From positions 1,426,131 to 1,490,130 of the forward strand of contig KB445798.1 in NCBI GenBank assembly GCA_000320605.2: a stretch of DNA of 64,000 bases, given 5' to 3'. The notes beneath the pieces are model-generated. The model was not told the origin of the DNA. It ran no database searches and saw only the letters and a program-made list of their open reading frames with translations. This stretch comes from Gelatoporia subvermispora B (Eukaryota > Basidiomycota > Agaricomycetes > Polyporales > Gelatoporiaceae). Of the stretch, positions 30,147 to 41,443 are shown piece by piece. A program made the position numbers and the translations under genes. Each line of letters opens with the position of its first letter. The stretch's first letter is position 1.

Positions 30147-32052
30147 ATGGCCTCGCCTGGAAACACCTTCGGCCCACTTCTGGGAGCACTGTTGGTAGGT
30201 GGTCTCGTGAGCAACATGTTCGTACGGCATCTTCGACGTGGCTTTCGCGATGTCTGACCCTGCGTAGCCTATACGGTATCACCTGCGCGCAGACATTTAC
30301 ATACTACCGACGGAGCGAAAACGATCGTTTGTTTTTGAAGCTTTTTGTAAGTACGCGTCTTTGGCGTCCTATACTTGTTTACTGAGTAGCGTTCTAGGTG
30401 ACAGCCCTTTGGTGCGCTCCGGAGCATCGATACCCCGCGCCACACCCTCATACTCTCCCAGGGTACTCGATACAGCGGATGTATTCATAGTTGGACACAT
30501 ATTGTACTGGTACATGGTCATCAACTACACCAACCCGCTCTCATTAGTCATGCCAGTGTGGTGAGCTTATGACGGGATATTCGGGGTCATTTAATGACTG
30601 ACATCTTCTCAGGAGCCTAATTGTGAGTCCACCCGTCTACAAGTGTCGACCTCACACATGCTCAACGTTCCAGGTACATGTAACATTCACCGTGAGTAGC
30701 GCGCTTCCGAGCCTTCTTTTTGCTAACGATCATTGATCATCGCCCATCACAGTCCGTCAGCAACTTCCTCGTCAGAGGGTACGCCCGCTATGGTCGCAGG
30801 AGGCAACACAAGCTGACTACTATCTATAGCATGTTCGCAAACCGTGTCTGGAAACGTACGTTATCGTGCGGGTTTTCATCTAGAGCGCTGTGCCCATATA
30901 AGTCGTAGTTAGCCATGGGAACATCATTCTGACTGGAGGCCTGGTAGGTATCGTAATGTCCCGAAACGCCAGTACCTGATCATTTCTCAGTTGTTGCTTT
31001 CTTTGACTGACCTAGGTGCGTATAAAATCAAAATAATTGATCCGTGTATTAATATTCGACGATTTTCCTTTAGTTTGTGGCATAAGTACGTTACACCAGA
31101 CAGACACGAAATTCGTAGACTGACCGAGTTCGCAGCTATCACTGTAAAAGCGTACGTCAATCAACCACTGCGCAGCTACATGAGAGCTAATGCAGCGCCC
31201 TCTCTAGCTTTGGGCTGGCTCTAGATGGCTTCTCCAGTCTCTCGGTACGCTCGCTAACTCGTCGAAAGTTGATCGCTCACATCAAATCACAGACACTGCT
31301 GTATCTCAACTCCGCAGCAAGCCTCACCGCTGATGCTGCTGTCGCCCTTGCTTTGTGCTATTTCTTGTATAGATCCAGAACAGGGTGGGAAAGGTCAGCT
31401 GAGATCCTGTTCGAAAGTTCGTTCTATCATCTGACAGCAATCGCAGGACAGATTCTCTGATTGCAGTACTGATGCTGTTCTCAATCAACACTGGTATGCA
31501 CTGAGAATCGCCATATTTGTAACCCTCTAAACTTCCTGGTGTTCTTCCGTTAGGCCTGCTCACTGTGTACGTCTCGCGTCGCATCAATAGTGTATGCTGC
31601 GCTGATAGTTCTCTTGCAGTCTGGATGCACTTGCCTCACTGATCACAGTACGTCCTCGGAGCGGGGATCCCGTATGTATATACTGATTTCCTCAGTTCGC
31701 GATCATGCCGTCGAATCTCATCTTCTTCGCCATCTATCTGTGTCAAAGTAAACGTGAGCCCAGCCTCTGGCCATTGTTGACGCACAGCATATCCTGACAA
31801 CCGTACTCTTAGTGTTCATCAATGCTTTCCTTGCAACGTGCGTCCTCGTCCCTTCGCAATTTCGCATTTCTCAACTTCTCGGACAGCTTGAACGCTCGGG
31901 AAACCTTGCGCAATGGAGGGACTAGATCGGTTGCCATCCAACTGTCTCGGGTGACACAAAGTCACACCACTTACTCCGACACAACTATGGCTGCTAGCAG
32001 CGTACCTCAGCAATTCTTGGAAGACAAGGCGCGTCTGAACACTTTCATCTAG
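30147..32052 (+). CDS. DUF6534 multi-pass membrane protein
   Basis: Many small exons on the plus strand encode a fungal seven-helix-like protein. It begins MASPGNTFGPLLGALLVGGL (ATG 30147) and continues SLYGITCAQTFTYYRR, then NDRLFLKLF. It goes on LDTADVFIVGHILYWYMVIN, YTNPLSLVMPVW, SVSNFLVRG and MFANRVWK. The second half holds LNSAASLTADAAVALALCYF, LYRSRTGW, DSLIAVLMLFSINTGLLT and FAIMPSNLIFFAIYLCQS. The C-terminal exon from about 31,810 reads LFINAFLATLNARETLRNGG and a polar tail to the TAG at 32052. The RSRTGW..DSLI..LMLFSINTG core is the hallmark of DUF6534. Function is unknown. It is convergent with a DUF6533 gene whose stop lies 340 bp away. Exact exon edges in 30,600-31,300 are uncertain. 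Confidence 0.82.
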
Positions 32053-32391
32053 GAATTACTGCGTTTTAACCCGACTCAACGCACAGCCCATGGACCGTTA
32101 CTCGATGATCAACCAGACCAGAAGCCACAAAATCTCCGCAGTATAATTCTGAATGTCAGGATACCCGAAGCTTAGGATGCTTGCATTCTCAGAACCACGC
32201 GGACGTTTGATGAGTTCCCGCAAGCCTCACCTTCCTTGTAGCACAAATAGCCTGCTTTTCAGTGTAGCTAGGATACTATCTGCCCATAGTACATTTTCGT
32301 TCAACCGAGTGTTCTGATGCCGGAGCATGGCAGGTTCGATGAACATAAGCTAACGCTACATGCAAGGTACAGATACAGCGAAGACCCCGGG
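32053..32391. other. Short intergenic region between convergent genes
   Basis: 3' flanks of the DUF6534 (+) and second DUF6533 (-) genes. Nothing else seen. Confidence 0.5.
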
Positions 32392-34273
32392 TTAGTGTAA
32401 CTTTGTGCCAAGCTGCTGATCTTCACGCTCTACAGCGTACATCTCGATGTCTAAGGAACTCATCCTCATGAATGGTACAGCCCCGATGTCGCTGTCGGCC
32501 GTATGACGCCCTGAGGGATCGTCCTCAGGGTTGGACCAAGTGATATCAGCGGAGGACGATGGAAAAGTCGAGCTTTGATCAACATGGGCTTCCCGCGACA
32601 TAGCAAATCCTTTCAGATTCAGGACCAGCCGTGAGCCTGCAATATTCACTATTGCCAGGGCGAAGCTGACCCGGCGGTGAGCGCCGGGGTTGTTTGAGAA
32701 TGGAGGGAAGCACTCACTACCGTGCGAGGCCGATCAATGTAGGTCCGGCAAGAGCCCATACCCTGCCACCTGTCCATTAGACCGGGAATTAATGCCTGAA
32801 TGGTTCACGTACAGCAATGAGAACAAGGAACAGACTGTGGACACGTCAGGTACTCTGGCAAATGTAATGATCGTATGCACATACAAGTCACTACAACAAA
32901 GTAAAGCATTCCTTGGGGGCGAGGTCTATCATCACTGACCGAACCTAGTAACCGGGTACCTACCGTCACGATAGAGCAGAAATGATAGTGGGTTGAAGGA
33001 GCGTCTTTTCTCTTGCTCAAGCATAGCTCGAACAGTAAGACCAAACAGGAGTGATTCGAAGATGATGCTGTGATAGATTTGGAGTTGTCATTAGGACTGC
33101 GATATATTGGGGGCGGTGTCATAGTGCTTACCTAGGCAACCATGTTGTCCAAAGGAATGACGGGATCTTTATCGCATATCAGCCTTGCTGCGCTGTCGAA
33201 CCCTAACCAAATACCTACTTCCCCAACGCATTGGTGACCGACGGGACGGAGGTCAGCTGTCTTTGTGTTAGAGAAGCTCCAAAGTTCACACGACGGCACA
33301 TACCGATCATTGGCACCAACGCGGCGGTGATGACGGCCGTGCCACTCGCAGCATACATAGCTCCTGCAATCCATAACAATCGACCAATCCATCGTTGTCC
33401 CATATGCAAAACATATAACCGCCACGCCACGATCGCTGGCGTGCGGATATCAGCCTTCCTATCAGAATGCCGAGAATTTGGTGCGCTCACTATGTATAGA
33501 CATGAATGAAGCTATGGTAAGATAACTCTGTAGCACTGTCCAAACTCTGCAAAACTATTACCACCGTCAGAAGTAGCCGGAGACATTATAACAGAGTTCG
33601 GTCTCACCACCTCTGAGTGTGTTGAGAGACCGAATGCTTCTGTATTTCAAGAACTCAGCAGTCGATCGCATCATGAGAGCTACCTCAGTTACCATAAACA
33701 TCTATCATGAGAACGAATGGGCTGCTCTCATTATTCCCATGAGACAAGAGCTCAACGGATGGTTGCTCAACTCACACTATGTAGCGATTCTACGAGTGCT
33801 TAATTAAGCTATCGTCGGCCAATCTCATAATGGTCAACTCACGAATAGGAATATGATCGAAACCAGGCCAGAACGCCCTCTCCAGATCAATTCAACCTGT
33901 TCCGCGAGTATCAAAATCTTGACATTGCGTGTAATCGATAACAAAGTGATGCACCTCATCACCGAACTGATCCTGTACGTGAGTACGCGGTCGGGCATTA
34001 CTGGATGTGAGCTATCCTCACCGTCAGAATATGGTCATATATCAATGCGGTGAGACCGGCCACTGGATGGACTTCTGAGCTATGTACACTATTCATAACA
34101 AATGATACGCACAAGTCATGGCACTACAGCGGGTGAAAGTCAGACTTCTCCCATCTACATCCAACGACTCAATCCCAGTGCTGATGTACTCACTTCACAG
34201 CTGTCCCATGGCTGACAATTGTCCCAAGCGGCTCCGAGAGGGGGATTGTGAGCGCAGACATTGCAAGCGTCAT
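32392..34273 (-). CDS. DUF6533 multi-pass membrane protein (second copy)
   Basis: Multi-exon minus-strand gene. The likely start is ATG 34273 (MTLAMSALTIPLSEPLG). Following exons give VAGLTALIYDHILT, AEQVELIWRGRSGLVSIIFL and NRY, the DUF6533 N-terminal signature. Later come AWRLYVLHMGQRWIGRLLW, then IIFESLLFGLTVRAMLEQEK, RRSFNPLSFLLYRDG, MLYFVVVTCMC, LIPGLMDRWQGMGSCRTYID and NIAGSRLVLNLKGFAMSRE. A polar Ser/Asp-rich tail ends at the stop at 32392. The junction D|GM is confirmed by phase. Exons between about 33,500 and 33,900 are short and less sure. It is clearly diverged from the copy at 10.3-12.1 kb (different loops and tail), so not a recent duplicate. Function unknown. Confidence 0.78.
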
Positions 34274-35328
34274 CGTCGCCACCTGGAGAGCCGGGTGTAG
34301 GAGAGATCACCTTCTGCCCCCTCTGATGACTCCCTCCATGCATTTATTGTACCCCCATCATCGGCTACTTCATCACGCATAGTGAACCTGCGGAAATGCG
34401 ATGCCGCAGCTTTTGTTCGAAGTTTTCCGGCCGTACCACAGGTCCGAAGGATGCGTGACTTTGATAGGTCCTTGAGCGCATGCACTAGAAGCTTCATGAC
34501 CGGAGCTTCGCGCCACATACGGGTTATCGCATCGCCGCAAATTTCAGTGAGCCCGTATCAACCCTGACTGCACAGTACTTAATGGTCAAACAGTAGACGT
34601 TGGTGAGACCAGTTCGCCACCTGGTTTAACATCTCCACTGTGCTAGTTCGCTTGGGCGGTGTAGTGAGTTCGCGAGCGCGCCTCAAGGCTAACGCACAGC
34701 AGCATGGGCGCTGTATGGTGGTGAGAATCACCTTTTACGCCTTGCCTCATGCCTAGGACGCCTCGTGCAAGGCGGCCAGACCAGAGATAGACCGGCGATA
34801 GGCACAAGGCAGGAAAAGTGAAAGAGATTATGCAGCACAGTCCAGTATCAGCAGACTAGCTATTCCGTCTGCTTATCCCACGCATAGTCTCGGGCTCAGA
34901 TGTGTCAATCCGAACTTGAGACAAACCGCGTGTGGATGGCCTCGGGCTACTGATACATGACTGCACGGCGGAATTGTGAATCCCAGATGATGCATATTCG
35001 GTAAGTGGAAAGGATCCATACGCCCATATGGGAATAACACAATGTGCATCACCACGATTATTGTGAGATCTAGTCCTAGGTCAACTTCCCATGAAATCCC
35101 ACGATAACACGCACGATAAGTCAGTCCTGTAGAAAAACCAAGCCCAGACAGCGTCATGCTCCACCAAAATCGTCCCCGCCGTGTTGAGACTGTGGACTGG
35201 GCTGTAAATGGAGTCGGAAGCGGTAGGGAAGAGGTGCTGGTGGTCAGGAGCAAGAGGCGTGTGAGCGTCTGCGCTCAGGAGGCGCCCGCTGTCGCTTGCG
35301 GCGCGGTCGCTGAACCTCACCGTCGCCG
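34274..35328. other. Divergent intergenic region
   Basis: Lies between the second DUF6533 gene (-) and ATG12 (+). No gene found. It holds a small inverted repeat with 8-bp arms at 34738-34745 and 34767-34774. Confidence 0.45.
34738..34774. repeat. Small inverted repeat
   Basis: CGCCTTGC (34738-34745) and GCAAGGCG (34767-34774) are perfect complements around a 21-nt loop, so a hairpin is possible. No tRNA boxes fit around it. Confidence 0.4.
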
Positions 35329-35957
35329 ATGGCACTGACGGCGGGCAGCCCAGAACCACAGACTCGTTCGTTGCCACCAGCATGGACAGCGAGCGAAGCT
35401 GGGACCATCATGCAAGAATCACTGGAGGCACTTGAGACCTACAAGAAGAAGGATCCTGCCAAGGGTAAGCACGACCGCCTCGATCTTGCCGCATAAGTGG
35501 GTGTTGACGATTGCGATGGTCTTAAAGTTGTGGTACGATTCAAGGCAGTCGGAAATGCACCTATCATGAAGCAGAACTTTTACAAGATCACCGCGTCAAA
35601 TAGATTTCAAGCTGTCATACAGTTCTTGCGCAAGGAGTTGGGCTGGAAGGCAGGTGATCCATTGGTAGGTCATCTATGAAGTTTCCAAGAACATTAGTCT
35701 TGTGCTGATACCCTTAAGTTCACGTATATCAATCTCGCTTTCTCTCCAGCTCCCGACGATACAGTTTCTAACTTGTTCAAAGTGCGCCCTTGATCCTCAC
35801 TTCATGTGGATGGTCATGCTGAAGTTCCCCGACAGTCTTTCGCAACGGACGGACACCTCATAGTGAACTACAGGTAATCTCATCCCGTGAACTCTTCCAT
35901 TGCTCAATGACCGTATTGATACTGCTTCTCCTAAGTACTACGGCCGCCTGGGGTTGA
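35329..35957 (+). CDS. ATG12: Ubiquitin-like autophagy protein Atg12
   Basis: Five exons (35329-35464, 35528-35664, 35719-35781, 35836-35873, 35936-35957) give exactly 131 residues. Atg12 is the ubiquitin-like modifier that is activated by Atg7, transferred by Atg10 and joined to Atg5, forming the E3-like complex for Atg8 lipidation. The ubiquitin fold begins at VVVRFKAVGNAPIMKQNFYK and runs through FQAVIQFLRKELGWK, FTYINLAFSPAPDDTVSNLF and DGHLIVNY. It ends in the invariant STTAAWG with the C-terminal Gly needed for conjugation. The N-terminal extension of about 50 residues is polar. The ATG at 35329 is the first in frame after a stop; an internal ATG at 35410 would give a shorter form. It is convergent with a possible second autophagy gene. 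Confidence 0.96.
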
Positions 35958-36336
35958 ACGATGCATCTTAATCATGTACAGTACAGTTGCTTTTACTTGA
36001 CAACGATACCAGGCTTGGACGGTTCCCAGACAAAACTACTATGCATCTTCAATAGTTCGTGTGCAACAATCGACCGCTTATGACACCGTACATTCTGGGA
36101 TGAGCTACCTGGTGCAATAGATCAACAGTGAAGAACATTCACATCCACTTTTGCCTCACGTCAAGAGTAATACGCATGGAAGCAGTCCGCCACATCCTAC
36201 AGTGTACACTACACATACACATACACCACGCAGGTATAGATCTACAACAAAATACACGCAACATCTAAGACTTTCGAAGTCTATTCCGTATATCACCACC
36301 ATTACATTCCGGTCGGGGTAATCAGTCAGGCCCCTA
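35958..36336. other. Intergenic region between convergent ATG12 and Atg27-like genes
   Basis: 379 bp with 3' flanks only; no feature seen apart from an AC-rich stretch near 36,205-36,230. Confidence 0.5.
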
Positions 36337-37831
36337 TCAAGCGCTGCCGTAATGCATTGTCCCATTCTTCATCCTCGGCGACGGCTTGAGTGGGATCTGC
36401 TCCTCCAGCTCAACGGCGTCGCCGTTTGCATTCACCATGACATCTTCTTCGCCATCATAGAGACCAAGGTCCTCGTAAGCCCAGCGGACAAGGACACGCT
36501 CACCCACCCGGAACCGCTGTAGTGCTGGGTGTGTTTTGACATATGCTGAAATGCGGCGGCGCAGAGCCTGAGGCGGGAAGTATAGGAGGTATAGAACGAC
36601 GAAAATCACGCCTCTGCAGGTACCAGGGTTTATGAGTATGTGTGGCTCTGTGTAGAGCAAAAGCGTACGCAGTTGTTGCAAAGATTGTCAGGAGTCTGCG
36701 TTTCGAGAGCCTTGCTTCGGCGTCAGGATCCACCAGTTCCTGCTCATCATCATTGGGTGGCTCATCTGACGCGGGAGGGTCAGACGCCGGTTCTTTGCTT
36801 GGTGGTCGTCTTGTCGGCGCCTCATGAGTGCAGGCGAGCTTTGTCCGCCATCTGAAAGTGTATGTGCCGTTCCAGTTGTACCATGGTGTTGGGTTCGTGG
36901 GCTGTCTTTGGCTCAAATCTTGATACACGAAGATAAGGCTGTCCGCACATACCTCCTCTGCATTGTGGTCGCAAATGAACTGAATGTCGGCTTTCTGGTT
37001 CTGGTAGTCGTATCGTCCGCCGTGCACGAGTAGGTGTAATACATCTGGTAGGAAACTTATGAAGTTGTGTCAGGTGAGTTGCAAATCTCGACGGACCGTG
37101 GCGAGGGTCGTTACGACTGGGTGCCAGTCCCACGGAGAAGTTCAGTCCGGGGTAGTAGTCCCCATGTTCATCTTGAGTCAGGTTTAGCGGTAGCCTACCC
37201 GCAATTGGAACGACCTGGATGATATGCGGTTCCTCGTCCTTATGCAGCGGGCGTCGGTTGATGACTACGACAATGTTTAGTCTGAAGAAGACGAAGACTT
37301 GGTACAATGCTCACCAGTCATGCAGATCCATGTTCCATCGGGGCACTACGATTTTTGGCCAGAAATACATGTGTACCATTAGCCGCCATTGCTCATACGA
37401 TCACAAACGGAAGGTGCCACAGGCGCTCCGGGACATCAATGTCATCGTCAATCCGCGCATCCTCGTCTTTACTAGTAAATGCGAAGGTAGCCCGTGAGGC
37501 AAGGGTCTTTCTGGAACGGTTCCGATGCCACAGCCCGACCCTGGCAATCAGATACACAACGTACCTGCTCATGCTTCGGTTTGCTCTCGTCCACAGTGAG
37601 CTTCTCCTTTAGCCCAATCTGATAAATCGTCTTCGTGATTGTCGGAGGCGTCCTCCGCTCATTCTCAATTCTCCACCCGCCCTCGTTGCCGTTCAGAATA
37701 GGACACAAGTCGAAGGATGCGTTCCCCACATCGAAGCTGCACTGTTCCCCGATGTTCCTGATCGACCGGTAAGTCGCAGCCGCAGTAAACGAGAGTCCCC
37801 AAGCTGCCAGGACAAATAAGGCGAGGAGCAT
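36337..37831 (-). CDS. Type I membrane protein with MRH-type lumenal domain, Atg27-like
   Basis: A multi-exon gene (about six exons) for a single-pass membrane protein. It has a signal peptide (ATG 37831, MLLALFVLAAWGLSFTAA) and a Cys-rich lumenal domain with CSFDVGNASFDLCPILNG, CPDGTWICMTVINRRP, IIQVVPIAG, VHGGRYDYQNQKADIQFICD and YNWNGTYTFRWRTKLAC. A long Pro/Glu/Asp-rich stalk follows. The transmembrane helix is LLTIFATTAGVIFVVLYLLY, with an intron inside it. The cytosolic tail of about 90 residues ends MHYGSA. The pattern of Cys pairs, the late ICDHNAEE block and the topology fit mannose-6-phosphate-receptor-homology proteins such as Atg27. Atg27 shuttles between Golgi, endosome and vacuole and supports Atg9 traffic. 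The C-terminal YGSA recalls the Tyr-based sorting signal of Atg27. Assignment is by resemblance; another MRH cargo receptor is possible. Confidence 0.68.
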
Positions 37832-38504
37832 GGTGACAGTAGGCAAGCCTCGGAGTGTGGGCAGTCTTGTAGCGCGAGATAGACCCCCCAGAGCTTGAGA
37901 CGCCTTTGGAGCCCTGTAATCTGCTCTCGGTCACGGTGCTGAGCTCCTCACGCTATAATTGGTTTTACGGGCCGCCGGATTCCTGCAGATTCCGAGTGCG
38001 AAGACTGCTTTTCTCCGTCATCCCTGACGTTGCCTGTGAAACGCTGGAATCGGCGAGTTTGGGTCATAAGCTGGTTTGTATAATCAAGCTACTGTGCCTT
38101 ATCACCTAGCAGATGCAGCAAGGATGTCATTTGCGGTTGTGGTAGTGCCAAGTGGTGTGGTCAAGTAGCTAAACTTGGCCATGCTTGGCAGCGTAATCTG
38201 CGCACAAACATGTGCAAATGTCATGCCGAAGAGTCTCGCCGAAAGTGCCGCGGCAAGGATACAGACCACGGTTCCGACGTCGGACTCAAGACTTGTATAA
38301 CGGACAACTGTCTAGCCTGTACATGGCCTCGTAAGTCCTACAGCAAGGCAAGACGTCGCTAGTTGAGCCCCTTGAGCACCGGGTGCACTCCAAACATCCA
38401 CGTAGCGAAGGTGAGACGTTACTGTGATCACGCAGCTACCCCACCAACCCCGAGAATAGACTCCGTATCAATTGCGGCGCAGGCAGAAGCAGCGATGCCA
38501 TGCC
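37832..38504. other. Intergenic region, no gene seen
   Basis: Upstream side of the Atg27-like gene and downstream side of the first P450 gene. No motif on either strand. Confidence 0.5.
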
Positions 38505-40517
38505 TTAGTGGTTATCGGCGATGAGGTTTTCGGCAGACATGCGAGGGATTATGTCACACTCGAATGGGAAGGGATACCTGCATATCATCAGAACTCATGT
38601 AAACCGCGTGTTTGCAACATCAAGTCAGGTACACGTACGAAAAGAACCCAGACGTCGCTTTGGCCTCAGGGAGGATTGGTGTGCCGTGCTCATTGTGTTT
38701 TGGCCTGATATTGAGAACGTGCAGGATCGAAGCAACATTGATGAATAATGTAGCATCGCTAAAATGCCTTCCAGCGCATATTCTGCGTTCAATTTAGCGC
38801 TTCACCAAGAATCTCATACAATTTTGCCACGCACCTCCTACCAAAACCGAATGCAGCCGTAGCCGGGTCTCTCACATTAGGATTCAGCTTGCCGTCCTGA
38901 GTGAATCGATCTGGATTGAAGAGTTCCGGCTCCGGGTAATCGTCAGGGTCGTGCAAGATAGCCCTGCAAATTGGTCAATATCAATGGTAACGCTGGTCAC
39001 CTGACGAACACTTTCACCATTGATTGGGAATCACGACGGAACCTTTAGGTATGAAACAGCCATTGTACTCATCGTCGGTGATAGAGGTATGAGGAACACC
39101 GAGAGGTAGAACAGGCATCCACCGGGTACATTCCTTGACGATGGCATCCACGTACGGCAGCGATGGACGGTCAGAAAAATCTGGCAGCCTGCCCGAGCCT
39201 ACGACAGAGTCCAGCTGCTCTTGTGCCTTCCGTTGGACATCGGGATACAATATCATTGCAAGGAAGAATGTCTGCATTGTCGAATATGTCTATGTAAGTG
39301 TCTTGTGAGTGAAATGCATCACGCAGTCTTCGTAGACATTGCCTACAGTATCAGCGCCCGCTAAGAGATACTCATGGTGAGTCCATATCTACTAGGAAGT
39401 CAGTACAACTCACCCCCGTAGATCACCGCAGCCAACGCCTGCGCTACACCCTCGTCTACGCCGCCAGCAGGGTCGGCGCTCGAGCACTTATCTAACATCT
39501 GGTTCAAGATCGAAGGTAGAACATGCCCTTTTTTCTACTCTTCGTCTCAGTAAGGCGCAAGTTTCGATCATTTGTGACACTCACTCTAGCAGCCTTCACA
39601 TCGTTGAAGGGTATACACAGGAGAGCATCGAAATCCTCCTTCCATTCAGCTGCTTGTTGCTTGAATCCCGCCCCAGGAAGCCACGTGGGGATGTGTCGCA
39701 GGAAAGGCAGGAACTCCACGAGGAACGCACCGGACACAAGACCTTCCGCAGCTGCTGCACTTTTGCGTGCGATCGATAAATACGAATTGTCGATGTCGTC
39801 GACCGTAAGTCCATAACATAGCTCAATAATACCAGAGCCTATGGCACTATTGGCAGCCTCGAGCGTTTAGAGTATATACAGTCGATGAACCGAAGGCCAA
39901 CATACAAGTGAATCGTTCGCAAAAAATCCGAAGAGTCGTTGCGTAAGCGCTGAAGAAGCTCGTGAGCCTTGCGAAGCTGCAGCGGCTGATACGCTCGGAT
40001 TGCTTCGATGTTAAAATGCTGGTAGATCTCTTTTCGGTGTGTGCGCCAGGTAGGCCCATAGCGCATTAGAACAGTATTCCATGGGTCAAGACCCATCCTA
40101 TATCGTGTTGTAAGCAGGCATTCACGATGCCTTCAGAGTGTACTTACATCGACGCCATCACAGATGGCATCCTGTCAGAATAGATTGCTGAGCGTGATTC
40201 GAGCAGGTCAGTCGCGACTTTTGCGGTATTCAGTATGACGAAGGATTTCCCAAGGACTTGCAGATGCACCACAGGACCTGCAATCACCAATAAGCTTGCA
40301 GGCGAGACAGTCTGGGCAAAATGACTGTACCATATGTCTTCGACATTTCCTTGTAAATGCGTTCGGGGTAAACTGTTGGCACGTCAAGCACATTGCCAAT
40401 GATAGGCCATCCTTTAGGTCCAGGTGGGTATCTCAAGTGAGGGCGTTGACGTAGGAGAACCACGAGCACTGCGCCCGCAAGGACGCTGACACCGAGGACA
40501 GTGTAGAGCGAAGGCAT
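38505..40517 (-). CDS. Cytochrome P450 monooxygenase, array copy 1
   Basis: Microsomal-type P450, about 500 residues in roughly nine exons. The N-terminal anchor (MPSLYTVLGVSVLAGAVLVV, ATG 40517) is followed by the proline hinge YPPGPKGWPIIGN. Then come the helix-C block YGPTWRTHRKEIYQHFN and helix I AGADT. The ExxR motif is in VKECTRWMPVLPLGVPH; the PERF-type block reads FNPDRF. The heme loop FGFGRRICAGRHF is joined across an intron in the Arg codon. After helix L the tail reads SGFFS, then YPFPFEC, ending ...LIADNH at TAA 38505. All motifs are intact. It would be an ER-bound heme-thiolate oxidase working with a P450 reductase encoded elsewhere. Substrate unknown. It is the most downstream of five same-strand paralogs. 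Confidence 0.94.
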
Positions 40518-41443
40518 CGGCGCGCGCGTTCCCTCCCATGGTCGGGCTGGGGGTTTTCACCGTCTTACGGCACAAACAATTCGGCCAGAGCGGGCTTAGC
40601 TCCGGCAGAACGCAGAAGATCAATTGGACGATATGCGTACTGAGACGCACAAGTCTCGCGTAGCGGTCGCCTCGCGTTTCGCCCGATTCCGGTGGGAGAC
40701 TTCGACATATGAGGCATGCGAGTCCAGATCACCTGGGAAAATTCCTGGCGTTCGTGCGGCAGCACATCGTGCATATACTATTGAGCGGTAGCGCTGTTCT
40801 GAGCAATGACAGAATGGGGCGTTACTTGCTGCCAAGACGTCGTGAGCCTTGGGAAGACGATTCTCAGGGGGTCGGACGACCTCATCCTGACCTCGATGCA
40901 TCCGGCAAGGAGGAAGATCCAAGTAAGTGGCGCAAAGGTGAGGAGATATTGACTCTGGAACCTCTAGAGGATGTTACAGAGGATATCACATTGATGAACC
41001 CACTTTGTACTTATTTACGGTGACCAGCCAATCGGGAAGATGTCATTCTACTTTGTCGGTACACAGCCGCCTCTGGGCGTTACCTGAAAGGCACCGTGGC
41101 GGTCTAGCCACGCAGAATAGGTATGTTTCGAAACGCTTTCAGCGAGGAAAAGTTGGGTCTTGCGACCGCTCCACTTTAGCTCCAACAGAACGGTGTTGCC
41201 CAGCGCTACAATTCCTTATCAGGTTTAGCAGGGTCGCTCATCTCGGGTAAGCTTGCGTCAGCCCCACTTTGGGCGCGCTGCCCAAGCCCAAAGTCGTTTC
41301 GAAACATCCATAATGTATTGGAATTATGGAAGCAACAAGCACATGGCACACTAGAAGAACCAGGGCGCGGTGTGGTGCAGTAGTGGAACTGGTTGATTAG
41401 AAATAGTGCTGCAGCCGGGAGACTACTGACAGTTGTCTACTGT
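40518..41443. other. Spacer between P450 copies 1 and 2
   Basis: 926 bp without a supportable gene; likely the promoter of copy 1 and the 3' flank of copy 2. Confidence 0.5.

Noticed and set aside
34600..34800. Possible tRNA around a small hairpin
   Set aside because: No A-box/B-box pair in the right spacing and no cloverleaf could be drawn.
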